In this document: positions 10,901-18,181 of the stretch, one piece after another
Position numbering within the stretch: the stretch's first letter is position 1
Layout: each line of letters starts with the position of its first letter
Assembly: GCF_003992015.1 (NCBI RefSeq)
Contig: NZ_RQVK01000008.1
Location: forward strand, 1-64,000
DNA: 64,000 nt
Direction of reading: 5' to 3'
Origin: Veillonella sp. VA137
GTDB lineage: Bacteria; Bacillota; Negativicutes; Veillonellales; Veillonellaceae
Position numbers and translations under genes: made by a program
Notes under the pieces: model-generated
What the model saw: the letters and a program-made list of their open reading frames with translations, nothing else
Told to the model about the DNA's origin: nothing
Database searches by the model: none

Positions 10901-11608
10901 GCAACTAAAGATAAAGACGGTAAAGTATCTAAAGTTGACATCAAAAATGGTGGTATCACAGCTGGTGTTCCATTAGATAAAGACGGTAAACCTGCAGATA
11001 ACGGTACTTCATCAGTATCTATGGGTAAAGATGGATTCTCCGTAACTTCTAAAGATAAGGACGGTAATGTATCCACTATCACTATCAAAGACGGTAAAAT
11101 CAGTGGTTTACAACCAGGTACTGCAGATACTGACGTAGCAACTGTTGGCCAAGTAAAAGAAGCTATTGGTAAAACAGCTGAAGTATTAGAAAAAACAGCT
11201 CAACGTGTTGACCAAGTAGGCGCGCACTCTGCAGCATTAGCAGCGTTGAACCCATTGAGCTATGACCCAATGAGAAAATCTCAAATCATGGCAGGTGTTG
11301 GTACTTACTCTGGTAACCAAGCATTGGCATTAGGTCTTGCACACTATGCAAATGAAAACTTAATGGTAACGGCTGGATTCACAATGGGATCTGGTAAGAG
11401 CATGGCAAATCTTGGCGCTACATATCGCTTCGGCAGTGGAGAACATGATGACCTTCCAGAACGCTACAAAGGTGGTCCAATCTCCTCTGTATATGTAATG
11501 CAAGATGAAATTGCAGAATTGAAAGCAGAAAATGCTAGAAAAGATGCGGAAAATGCAGAAATGAAAGCACAAATTAAAATGCTTATGGAACGCATGGGTA
11601 TGGCATAA
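7955..11608 (+). pseudogene. Trimeric autotransporter adhesin, stalk and membrane anchor part, out of frame with its N-terminus
   Basis: This open frame continues the adhesin gene that begins at 5755; the two overlap across the A7 run. It has no signal peptide or convincing ribosome site of its own, and its formal TTG start is only the frame limit. It holds a coiled-coil stalk with three further ELHV modules (about 8082-8240, 8570-8725, 8935-9085), a block beginning NTVLHFAGDKTIDD that is nearly identical to the first gene, Gly/Asp repeats (about 10460-11100), and the YadA barrel (about 11220-11440). After the barrel come about 60 residues (EHDDLPERYKGGP, then a heptad-like coil). If the frame is restored by slippage or reversion the product is a complete adhesin. 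Confidence 0.85.
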
Positions 11609-11670
11609 AAACTAAATAACAATAGTTAAAACTGAATAACAATAGTTAAACGGTAACTATGCATACCAAA

Positions 11671-11708
11671 AAGTGGGTACCAACGTCGAAAGACGTGGTA
11701 CCCACTTT
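11671..11708 (+). terminator. Rho-independent terminator of the second adhesin gene
   Basis: A long stem is formed by AAGTGGGTACCAACGTC and GACGTGGTACCCACTT around GAAA, with a one-base bulge. Only a short T run follows, so release may be less than complete. The GAAA loop matches the first adhesin terminator. Confidence 0.8.
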
Positions 11709-11851
11709 ACTTATGTGTATTATAGAAAAGTTCAGGACATTGTTAAGGGAATGAAATGCAATGGGATTGTATTACGCACCTAGATGTCTATAATGGATTG
11801 TAGACGGGACGTATACATTGATACTTTCACAGAGAGATAGGGGACAAAACT

Positions 11852-12454
11852 ATGGTAGAGGAAATTTCAGAAATATTTAAAAAGTTTACTGATGAGGATA
11901 ATGAGATTGTTCGTAGATTTATAGAGATGGATCCTGATAGTGATGATAGGAAAGTTCACAATTAATTAATTGCAAAAATTAGAGAGCGCTATGATGAACC
12001 AGTTTGCCGAGATTATGTAGAACATAGTGATACCATTCGCTTAATTCCTTTAGAGAAGGCTTTGAAATATTGGGGATTTACTGAATCATTAAGGGAAATG
12101 TTTCCCAATGCTGTTAGGGACTGTTCTCGTCGGGAAATTTTAATTACAGATGTGTTACTTGAAAAGCTTAGAGACAAAGGTAAGACTGTACAGCGATTAT
12201 TTGCTTTGGCAACTTATGATGGATTGAGTAAAATTCTTTCTCCAGTAATAAAAAATTGGATTTATAAAACTAGTTATGGATTTTATGTGTATCCATATTG
12301 TGGCAGAATTATTTTTGATGATATAGATATAGGATTTCGTGATTATGAAAGTAATACAAGGGGATATTATATTATCATTGATTTTGATATAGATGCAGTA
12401 GGTAAAATCCATACATGTCTATCTTTAAGAGAGAAATATCATGGGTTACTGTAA
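11852..12454 (+). pseudogene. Unrecognised protein gene interrupted by an in-frame stop
   Basis: An ATG at 11852 opens a frame that runs 37 codons to TAA (11963-11965) and then continues without another stop to 12454, giving about 200 codons in all. Reading through the single TAA gives a coherent acidic protein of mixed charged and aromatic composition (VCRDYVEHSDTIRL, then YGFYVYPYCGRIIFDD), so one substitution seems to have split it. A downstream TTG at 12062 could start a 130-residue fragment, but no ribosome site is visible there. I do not recognise the family. The base composition is more AT-rich than the housekeeping genes, and the position between the adhesins and a toxin operon suggests accessory DNA. 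Confidence 0.55.
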
Positions 12455-12524
12455 AACTCTTGCAAGAAGGTTAATGTAAGTCCTTTATGAAAAAGTTAGT
12501 GTAAACTGTTTATGGGAAAAATAA

Positions 12525-12587
12525 AATAGAAAATATCCAATAAAAGTGTTAGAATAGAGTCAAATTATATCTAGTATTAACTATAAT
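12525..12587 (+). repeat. Direct repeat, copy 1, promoter-like, before the Doc operon
   Basis: About 62 bases starting AATAGAAAA, with the core AAAAGTGTTAGAAT, recur with only scattered differences at 13198-13260. Both copies contain a TAGAAT that could serve as a -10 box, and both sit upstream of a gene. The pair brackets the toxin-antitoxin cassette. Confidence 0.7.
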
Positions 12588-12619
12588 ACATGTAATATGG
12601 TTATGAGATTTAGGAGGTT

Positions 12620-12769
12620 ATGATGAATACAGATAATACAAATAATAAAAAAAATATAAAAGTTATAACTAGTGAGAATAATAAGGAATTAGAAAAAAGG
12701 CTTAAAGAACTTTCACAAGAATTGATTGTAGAAAACTATGAACTATATAAAGAATTAGAGAACTGCTAA
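12620..12769 (+). CDS. Small partner (candidate antitoxin) of the Doc-like toxin
   Basis: This encodes 49 residues from the ATG at 12620, with AGGAGG seven to eight bases upstream. The product is hydrophilic, Asn/Lys-rich at the N-terminus and then a predicted charged helix (KELEKRLKELSQELIVEN). Its stop overlaps the start of the Doc gene (TAATG), a layout that couples translation and is typical of toxin-antitoxin pairs. It lacks the N-terminal DNA-binding fold of Phd and I see no clear S/TxxxE(G/N) inhibitory motif of Fic antitoxins, so it would be an atypical partner. The antitoxin role is inferred from position, size and overlap only. Confidence 0.6.
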   Translation: MMNTDNTNNKKNIKVITSENNKELEKRLKELSQELIVENYELYKELENC

Positions 12770-13161
12770 TGCATACAATTATTCACCTCTTATTACAAGA
12801 TATATTGAACTTTCATTCTGATCTTGAAAGACAGTTTGTGTTAGCTCCTGGAATACGAAATATTGGATTATTAGAGTCAGCTATTTCTACACCATTTCAA
12901 TCTTTCGGTGGATGTGATTTATATCCTACAGTGTATGAAAAGGCAGCACAATTATGTAGAGGAATAACAAAGAATCATCCATTTGTAGATGGAAATAAGA
13001 GAACGGCTTTGCATTGTATGTTTATATATTTAAAGGTTAATGGATATATAATTAATGCTACTCTAGAAGAAAAGAAATCTTTAATTATTGATATAGCTTC
13101 TGGTGAAAAATCTTATGAAGATGTTGTTAATTGGCTTCGTATGTATGCAGAGCAAATATAA
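12769..13161 (+). CDS. doc: Doc-family toxin (Fic fold, death-on-curing type)
   Basis: This protein of 130 residues is the usual Doc length. The catalytic signature HPFVDGNKR lies at residues 70-78, which fits the H-x-F-x-[ND]-[AG]-N-K-R pattern of Doc. Characterised Doc proteins phosphorylate elongation factor Tu and stop translation, whereas most other Fic proteins transfer AMP. The N-terminal helix and the ESAISTPFQSFGG segment are also typical of Doc. The start codon overlaps the stop of the 49-codon gene upstream, which presumably makes the antidote. All catalytic residues are present, so the toxin looks intact. The actual target here is inferred from the family. Confidence 0.9.
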   Translation: MHTIIHLLLQDILNFHSDLERQFVLAPGIRNIGLLESAISTPFQSFGGCDLYPTVYEKAAQLCRGITKNHPFVDGNKRTALHCMFIYLKVNGYIINATLEEKKSLIIDIASGEKSYEDVVNWLRMYAEQI

Positions 13162-13197
13162 AAAATATTTTTATCTTTAAGAGGAACAGTTATATAT

Positions 13198-13260
13198 AAT
13201 AGAAAAAATCTCCCCAAAAGTGCTAGAATGGAATCAAATGATATTCTGTATTAATTATTG
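13198..13260 (+). repeat. Direct repeat, copy 2, promoter-like, before the thioesterase gene
   Basis: This is the second copy of the element at 12525-12587, with the core AAAAGTGCTAGAAT. It ends about 18 bases before the thioesterase start, so its TAGAAT probably drives that gene. Confidence 0.7.
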
Positions 13261-13277
13261 ATTGGAAAGGAGTTTCT

Positions 13278-13661
13278 ATGGCAATCGAGATTGGACAAGT
13301 TGGTATGGCTACGGTAGTAGTGGAAGCTAACAATACAGCGGAGTACATGGGTAGTGGCACGTTACCTGTGTTTGCGACGCCTGCGATGGTGGCATTGATG
13401 GAAAAAGCAGCCTATACAGGGATTCAAGGTGATTTAGGTGATGGCGAAGGATCCGTGGGGATTCGTATGGAAACAAGCCATGAAGCAGCTAGCCCATTAG
13501 GTGCAACTATAACTGCAATAGCAACGGTAGTAGCTGTTGACGGTAGAAAAGTAACCTTTGAGGTAGTGGCTAAAGAAGGTGAAAAAGTTATCGGTCGTGG
13601 TACACATGAACGGTTTATTATTAATAATGAGAAGTTCATGTCTAAGGTCGTCGCTAGTTAA
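13278..13661 (+). CDS. Hot-dog fold thioesterase, FlK-like
   Basis: This is a 127-residue single-domain protein with the pattern of fluoroacetyl-CoA-specific thioesterase-like enzymes: an N-terminal VGMATVVVEANNTAEYMGSG segment, a central ATPAMVALMEKAAY helix and a C-terminal VAKEGEKVIGRGTHERF strand pair. Family members hydrolyse acyl-CoA thioesters, usually in the cytoplasm. The central helix carries the Glu (MEKAA) often used in these enzymes. AAAGGAG precedes the ATG by about six bases. The gene stands alone, with the Doc operon before it and a hairpin after it. The real substrate cannot be told from the sequence. Confidence 0.8.
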   Translation: MAIEIGQVGMATVVVEANNTAEYMGSGTLPVFATPAMVALMEKAAYTGIQGDLGDGEGSVGIRMETSHEAASPLGATITAIATVVAVDGRKVTFEVVAKEGEKVIGRGTHERFIINNEKFMSKVVAS

Positions 13662-13701
13662 GTTATGTAGCCTGTGACGATGTGAATAATAGATGAAAAA
13701 A

Positions 13702-13770
13702 GCCCGTGGCACACGTCTTCAGAAACGGTATTTCATAATGTTTCTTCAGACGTATACCACGGGCATTTTG
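13702..13770. terminator. Long imperfect palindrome, probable terminator of the thioesterase gene
   Basis: Two 25-base arms (13702-13726 and 13740-13764, starting GCCCGTGG and ending CCACGGGC) pair with about four mismatches around a 13-base loop. ATTTTG follows on the + strand and an A run precedes it, so it could stop transcription in both directions. It is longer than the other terminators here. Confidence 0.65.
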
Positions 13771-13903
13771 TTAGCTTATTTACCTAATATGAGTCGATAC
13801 AAGGCTACTACACATAACGACGTTCCTCTCAGATTAAGGAACTTTATAAGGTTTGCTACGGAACATATCTTGCTCTTTTAGTGCTTTCCTGTATTAGAAA
13901 AAA

Positions 13904-13937
13904 GAACGCCACAGACCTTCTACGTCTAACGGCGTTC
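13904..13937. terminator. Hairpin, probable terminator on the minus strand
   Basis: GAACGCC (13904-13910) and GGCGTTC (13931-13937) pair, with an inner AGAC/GTCT stem. The A run directly before it would be a T run on the minus strand. It may end transcripts coming from the antisense RNA or from the pdx side. Confidence 0.45.
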
Positions 13938-13965
13938 GATGTAAATATTTATCTTTAAAATTAAA

Positions 13966-13990
13966 CAATTTGCACAAAATATGCTATACT
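13966..13990 (+). promoter_or_regulatory. Promoter of the small peptide (type I toxin) transcript
   Basis: TATACT (13985-13990) is a good -10 box. A weak -35 (TTAAAC or TAAACA) lies 17-18 bases upstream. The sequence around the -10 box and the following AGAGAG leader match those of the opposite-strand promoter at 14257-14285. Confidence 0.55.
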
Positions 13991-14056
13991 TATAAACAAG
14001 AGAGTCAGTAACGTGTGTTGGGCTCGTCTCTTCCTATAACGGGAGGAGGTGATACT

Positions 14057-14134
14057 ATGACAAAGTTCGAAAAAATCTATTTGATTATTTGTATTTTGAC
14101 ATTAGTAGTTCAAATCATTGATTTATGTAAATAG
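14057..14134 (+). CDS. 25-residue hydrophobic peptide, candidate type I toxin
   Basis: The peptide starts MTKFEKIYLIIC and ends in DLCK. It has one membrane segment (about residues 7-22) between short charged ends, the shape of holin-like and Fst/TxpA-type membrane toxins. A very strong ribosome site (GGAGGAGGT) lies seven bases upstream. The leader of the transcript can fold, and the 3' end runs into a bidirectional hairpin facing a convergent promoter, as in known type I toxin-antitoxin loci. Toxicity is inferred from this architecture; the peptide is too short for firm homology. Confidence 0.6.
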   Translation: MTKFEKIYLIICILTLVVQIIDLCK

Positions 14135-14145
14135 TCAATGAAAAC

Positions 14146-14195
14146 GCCTAACGAATGAGGTCTCGCACACCTCAATACGTTAGGCTATTTCAATT
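14146..14195. terminator. Bidirectional terminator shared by the peptide mRNA and its antisense RNA
   Basis: GCCTAACG (14146-14153) and CGTTAGGC (14178-14185) pair, with an inner TGAGG/CCTCA stem. TATTTCAATTTT follows on the + strand, and GTTTTCATTG follows on the minus strand. Confidence 0.7.
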
Positions 14196-14250
14196 TTAGT
14201 ACCTTGAGATGAGCCTAACGCCTTCGATACGTTATTGGCTCTCTTTTGTT
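14146..14250 (-). ncRNA. Candidate antisense RNA of the type I toxin-antitoxin locus
   Basis: A promoter at 14257-14285 on the minus strand should start an RNA near 14250 that ends at the shared hairpin, about 100 bases long. It overlaps the 3' end of the peptide transcript. Its 5' stem-loop (14209-14241) contains CGTTAGGC, which can also pair with GCCTAACG in the peptide mRNA. The RNA is inferred from promoter and terminator only. Confidence 0.5.
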
Positions 14251-14256
14251 ATGTCT

Positions 14257-14285
14257 AGTATACCATACTTTCAACGGTATGCCAA
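14257..14285 (-). promoter_or_regulatory. Promoter of the candidate antisense RNA
   Basis: Read on the minus strand, TTGGCA (14285-14280) and TATACT (14262-14257) are separated by 17 bases, which is stronger than the facing promoter. It lies immediately after the stop codon of the ECF component gene, so readthrough from that operon would also produce antisense RNA. Confidence 0.65.
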
Positions 14286-14286
14286 A

Positions 14287-14883
14287 TTATTTGCGAGGGA
14301 TGCGGCGCAAGATAGGGATTAGTAGCAAAGCAACTAAGATGCCGATGCCGCTAGTTAGGAAGGATGCAGGGAGCCTTGTGACGGCAGCGATGTAGCTGTC
14401 GAGTACGACCCACCAGGCTACAAAGTACCCTGCCGCTGTCCAAATAGCACCTACTAGCATAGCTAATAAGATGCGAGGGGTAGATATGGAACGAGCAGGA
14501 ATGGAAGGTCTCCAACCTACTGTTAATACACCTACAATCACTCCCGCTAGTCCTTTGATTACGATGGAGAATAAGGTGTATTGGGAATGGCCCATGATGA
14601 GGTCAAAAATGCCAGACCCGATGGCGCCAGCGAGCCCTGCATAGAATCCGCCGAATACGGATGCCATGGAGAATAGGGCAGCGGAACCAAGATGTACCAT
14701 GGCGCCTGTTGGTAAAGGTACTTTAATAGTCGTAAACACGATGCATAGGGCGGATAATAATCCGATATAGATGATATCTTTTGTTGTGGATCTTGAGCTA
14801 GTAGATGTGGCCGGTTTTGTATGCTGAGACGTTGCTGTGTTAGTAGCTTGGGTCACATCATTGTTTGTTTTGTAAGTGTTCAT
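14287..14883 (-). CDS. ECF transporter substrate-binding (S) component, probably for a B6 vitamer
   Basis: This 198-residue integral membrane protein has about six membrane segments after a hydrophilic Thr/Ser-rich N-terminus of about 35 residues. The motifs LCIVFTTIKVPLPTGAMVHLG and SMASVFGGFYAGLAGAIGSG resemble the S components of energy-coupling-factor vitamin importers, which borrow a shared ATPase module encoded elsewhere. It follows the pyridoxal kinase gene by nine bases on the same strand, which points to import of pyridoxine or a related precursor (thiamine precursors are the main alternative). AGGAGG precedes the ATG. Specificity is inferred from the neighbour. Confidence 0.8.
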   Translation of the reverse strand: MNTYKTNNDVTQATNTATSQHTKPATSTSSRSTTKDIIYIGLLSALCIVFTTIKVPLPTGAMVHLGSAALFSMASVFGGFYAGLAGAIGSGIFDLIMGHSQYTLFSIVIKGLAGVIVGVLTVGWRPSIPARSISTPRILLAMLVGAIWTAAGYFVAWWVVLDSYIAAVTRLPASFLTSGIGILVALLLIPILRRIPRK

Positions 14884-14892
14884 GAAACCTCC

Positions 14893-15735
14893 TTATTGTG
14901 GGTCTGGAATAGAAATTAAACGATCTAATAGTAATTCAAGAGCTAAGCCGTCACGAAGAGAACCGATTGTTTTGTGGGTGAATTTGACTGCCTCTGTGGT
15001 AAATTGGCCTGCAATGCGAGATGCCTCTTCTGGAGTATAGCCACGTAGTACGAGGGCCGTCAAGATAGCTGTGAAAGTATCACCTGTTCCGTGTGCTTTC
15101 ACTTGTACTAATGGATTGGATACCCATGTGATAGTATCGGTGCTACCACGATATACGGCGATGAGGGCAGAGTCCTCCGATGGCAAGCTAGATAGAACTA
15201 CATATTCAGGTCCTTGTGCATGCAAACGGCGGCACATATCATAGATCACTTCTTCTGATTGTGGTGTAGGGTCATAGGGGATGTCTAAGAGGAAACAAGC
15301 CTCCGTGTAGTTCGGTTTGATGATGAATGCTTTGGTGATGAGTTTACGCATTTCTTTCACCATTTCATCGTTGTAGATGGAATACAGCTTGCCGTCATCT
15401 GCCATAGCAGGGTCTACCACAACGAGTTTATCTTTGCCGAATCGTTCGATGGCATCTTCTACGAGACGAATTTGTTCTGGCGATGCGAGGAAACCACTTT
15501 GAATGGCATCGAAAGTGATGTCATTTTTGTTCCAACAGTTGTAAAAACTTTCAAGGTGATCCGTAATGTCCACCAATTCAAAGTTAGGATATTCTAAATG
15601 ATTACAAAGTATAGCTGTTGGTAATGGGATAGGTTGGCACCGTAGGGCACTCACTAAAGGTATGAATACGGTGAGTGAACAACGGCCGACAGAACTCATA
15701 TCTTGTATGGATAGTATAGTAGGTACGTGATTCAT
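14893..15735 (-). CDS. pdxY: Pyridoxal/pyridoxamine kinase
   Basis: This ribokinase-fold enzyme phosphorylates B6 vitamers to feed pyridoxal phosphate. The start is placed at the ATG 15735, giving 280 residues, because AGGAGA lies just upstream and the longer frame adds 48 residues unlike the family. Visible features are ILSIQDMSSVGRCSLTV at the N-terminus (vitamin-binding region), DPAMADDGKLY near the middle and the anion-hole motif KAHGTGDTFTA near residue 225, where the Asp is the catalytic base. It is the first gene of an operon with the ECF component. The pdxK/pdxY distinction is not certain. Confidence 0.88.
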   Translation of the reverse strand: MNHVPTILSIQDMSSVGRCSLTVFIPLVSALRCQPIPLPTAILCNHLEYPNFELVDITDHLESFYNCWNKNDITFDAIQSGFLASPEQIRLVEDAIERFGKDKLVVVDPAMADDGKLYSIYNDEMVKEMRKLITKAFIIKPNYTEACFLLDIPYDPTPQSEEVIYDMCRRLHAQGPEYVVLSSLPSEDSALIAVYRGSTDTITWVSNPLVQVKAHGTGDTFTAILTALVLRGYTPEEASRIAGQFTTEAVKFTHKTIGSLRDGLALELLLDRLISIPDPQ

Positions 15736-16048
15736 AGGACACTCTCCTTTTTGTTTGTAATAGATACCTTCACATAACAGAGCCACCATGATGATTGTAA
15801 TATATGTTTTCCCATTGTTATAGTTATGGATGACATCTTGGGGCTTATTAACTAGTAAACAAAACCTGTACAGGCGCACTATATGTGAAGAAGGATATTC
15901 TAAGAATGTTATTAGTATACACTTTCACGGTGTCATACGTAAATACACAGAAATTATAAAAGTATCAGGACAGATATGTAAAAACTAGAAATTATTGTCA
16001 TGTTAACGTATAATAAAGAGATACATAACAATAGTTTGGAGATTGAAT
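15736..16048. other. Divergent intergenic region, pdxY and the ABC-F gene
   Basis: These 313 bases must hold the promoters of both divergent genes. A TATAAT lies at about 16011-16016 on the + strand without a clear -35 box. I see no riboswitch-like structure or repeat. Confidence 0.5.
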
Positions 16049-17605
16049 ATGAGTGTTTTAACTGTAACCAATGTAACCCATGGATTTGGGGCAAGACAAA
16101 TATTAGATGATGCATCTTTCCGTTTGCTGAAAGGGGAACACGTGGGCTTAATCGGAGCCAATGGAGAAGGAAAGTCCACCTTTTTAAATATCATTACGGG
16201 CCATTTAATGCCCGATGAAGGCAAGGTGGAATGGTCCAACCAAGTGACGGTAGGCTATTTAGATCAGCACAGTGTCCTAGAGAAAGGAATGACCATTCGT
16301 GACGTGTTACGAGGGGCCTTCGATTCTCTCTATGGTATTGAGCAACAATTGCAAGATGCTTATTTAGAAATGGGCGATTGTTCTGATGACAGAATGAATG
16401 AGCTCATGGAACTTACCGGCGAATGGCAAGAGATGTTAGAGCAACGTGGCTTCTATGAAATCGATGCGACCATTGAACGGACTGCGCAAGGCTTAGGCTT
16501 GATGGACATCGGTCTTGACCGTGACGTCATGGATTTAAGCGGTGGACAACGGACGAAAGTATTGCTTACAAAGTTATTATTAGAGCAACCTACTATTTTG
16601 TTGTTGGACGAACCGACAAACTATTTGGATGTGGACCATATTAAATGGCTGCAAAACTATTTGCAAAATTATGAAAACGCCTTTATTTTAATCTCTCATG
16701 ATGTGGAGTTTTTAAATTCTGTAGTGAACGTGATTTACCACATTGAGCAAGCACAGCTCACAAGATACACTGGTGATTATTACCAATTCTTAGCGGCTTA
16801 TGAAGTGAAAAAGCAACAAGCCTTGCGTGCGTACGAGCGTCAACAGCAAGAAGTGGCAGATATGAAAGATTTCATTCAGCGCAACAAAGCGCGTGTGGCC
16901 ACCCGTGGTATGGCAAACTCTAGAGCGAAGCGCTTAGAAAAAATGGAAATTTTGGAGAAACCACAAGAAAAGATAAAACCATCCTTTGGGTTTAAAGAAG
17001 GACGTACCCCGAGTCGTTTCATCGTGGATGCGAAAGACCTTGTTTTGGGCTATGATGAGCCATTGACACGTCCTGTAGAAGTGGTGATCGAACGAGGTAA
17101 GAAAATCGCCATCCAAGGTGTGAATGGTTTAGGGAAAACGACTTTATTAAAAACTTTATTAGGTATGATTCCTGCCCTATCTGGACAGATAGAAAAAGGA
17201 GAGTTTTTACAAATTGGTTACTTTGCTCAAGAAGACAGTCGAGATAATTCGAAAACTGCGTTGGATTACATTTGGGATGCTTACCCGTCCTTGACGAATT
17301 CAGAGGTGCGTGCAGCTCTTGCTCGATGTGGGCTTACCAATGAGCATATTACGAGCCAAATGCGCGTCTTGTCGGGTGGGGAAAATGCAAAAGTTCGTCT
17401 TTGTAAATTGATGCAAGAGTCCTATAATGTTCTTGTCTTAGACGAACCGACGAACCATTTAGATGTGGATGCGAAGGCAGAATTGGCACGGGCATTGCAG
17501 GCTTTTAAAGGGACGATTGTCCTCGTCTGCCATGAACCAGAATTTTATGAATCTTGGGTGACCGATATTTGGACCATCGAAGATTGGACTACGAAAATTA
17601 TTTAG
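16049..17605 (+). CDS. ABC-F family ATPase (ribosome-associated type, YbiT-like)
   Basis: This is a cytosolic protein of about 518 residues with two ATP-binding cassettes and no membrane segments. Cassette 1 has Walker A GANGEGKST, signature LSGGQ and Walker B LLLDEPTNYLD; cassette 2 has GVNGLGKTT, LSGGEN and LVLDEPTNHLD. The charged linker between them (AYERQQQEVADMKDFIQRNK) is the interdomain arm that reaches into the ribosome in this family. Members act on translation or give antibiotic resistance; which applies here cannot be decided. The start is the ATG 16049, eight bases after GGAG. The folE gene follows by nine bases. Confidence 0.88.
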   Translation: MSVLTVTNVTHGFGARQILDDASFRLLKGEHVGLIGANGEGKSTFLNIITGHLMPDEGKVEWSNQVTVGYLDQHSVLEKGMTIRDVLRGAFDSLYGIEQQLQDAYLEMGDCSDDRMNELMELTGEWQEMLEQRGFYEIDATIERTAQGLGLMDIGLDRDVMDLSGGQRTKVLLTKLLLEQPTILLLDEPTNYLDVDHIKWLQNYLQNYENAFILISHDVEFLNSVVNVIYHIEQAQLTRYTGDYYQFLAAYEVKKQQALRAYERQQQEVADMKDFIQRNKARVATRGMANSRAKRLEKMEILEKPQEKIKPSFGFKEGRTPSRFIVDAKDLVLGYDEPLTRPVEVVIERGKKIAIQGVNGLGKTTLLKTLLGMIPALSGQIEKGEFLQIGYFAQEDSRDNSKTALDYIWDAYPSLTNSEVRAALARCGLTNEHITSQMRVLSGGENAKVRLCKLMQESYNVLVLDEPTNHLDVDAKAELARALQAFKGTIVLVCHEPEFYESWVTDIWTIEDWTTKII

Positions 17606-17614
17606 GAGATGACT

Positions 17615-18181
17615 ATGAAAGAACAAACTCTAGACGGTGTGCGCCAATTATTAGAGGGCCTTGGTATCGACCTAAAAGCACAGGCTATGACTGATACGCC
17701 GAAGCGTGTGGCCACGTTATTTGAAAGCTTGTTTTCTGGACGTAACAGGTCGGGCAAAGAGGCATTAGGCGATGTGTATCCAACGGAACATACGGGACTT
17801 GTATCGGTGAATCATATTCCTTTTTATTCCATATGTGAACATCATTTAATGCCTTTCTATGGCAAAGTACATATTGTGTATCAGCCACGGGATGGCAAAG
17901 TATTTGGCTTAGGTCGTTTGAAAGCACTGGTAGATGTCTTTGCGAAGCGCCCACAATTACAAGAGCGATTCACTCATGACATTGCCACATCCTTAGTGGA
18001 AGATGGTCATGTGTTGGGGGCTATGGTCATGGTAGAGGCGACTCATTTGTGTATGCTTATGAAAGGTGAAGTAGCTCAAGAAACAGTAGCACGAACCATC
18101 GTTGCTACGGGAGTATTAGAACCGTTAGGAACGTTGCGTGAGGAAGCGTTGGTGTTGTTAGGAGGTAACGACCGTGTTTAA
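17615..18181 (+). CDS. folE: GTP cyclohydrolase I
   Basis: This enzyme converts GTP to dihydroneopterin triphosphate, the first step of folate synthesis. It has 188 residues from the ATG 17615; the ATG 17609 is too close to AGGAG. The zinc ligands are visible as CEHH (Cys74, His77) and THLCMLMKGE (Cys146), and the active-site GLGRLKALVD segment is complete. It is the first enzyme of the run folE-folP-folB-folK and overlaps folP by eight bases, so the run is a single translational unit. Confidence 0.95.
   Translation: MKEQTLDGVRQLLEGLGIDLKAQAMTDTPKRVATLFESLFSGRNRSGKEALGDVYPTEHTGLVSVNHIPFYSICEHHLMPFYGKVHIVYQPRDGKVFGLGRLKALVDVFAKRPQLQERFTHDIATSLVEDGHVLGAMVMVEATHLCMLMKGEVAQETVARTIVATGVLEPLGTLREEALVLLGGNDRV

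Noticed and set aside
5755-11608. Two separate adhesin genes instead of one split gene
   Set aside because: The second frame has no signal peptide, promoter or ribosome site, and the frames join perfectly if one A of the A7 run is omitted.
13693-13881. 62-codon open frame on the + strand
   Set aside because: It starts inside the long terminator-like palindrome after the thioesterase gene and has no ribosome site.
11852-14134. Prophage or insertion sequence in the accessory stretch
   Set aside because: No integrase, transposase, structural phage gene or terminal inverted repeat with target duplication is visible. The direct repeats at 12525 and 13198 are promoter-like.
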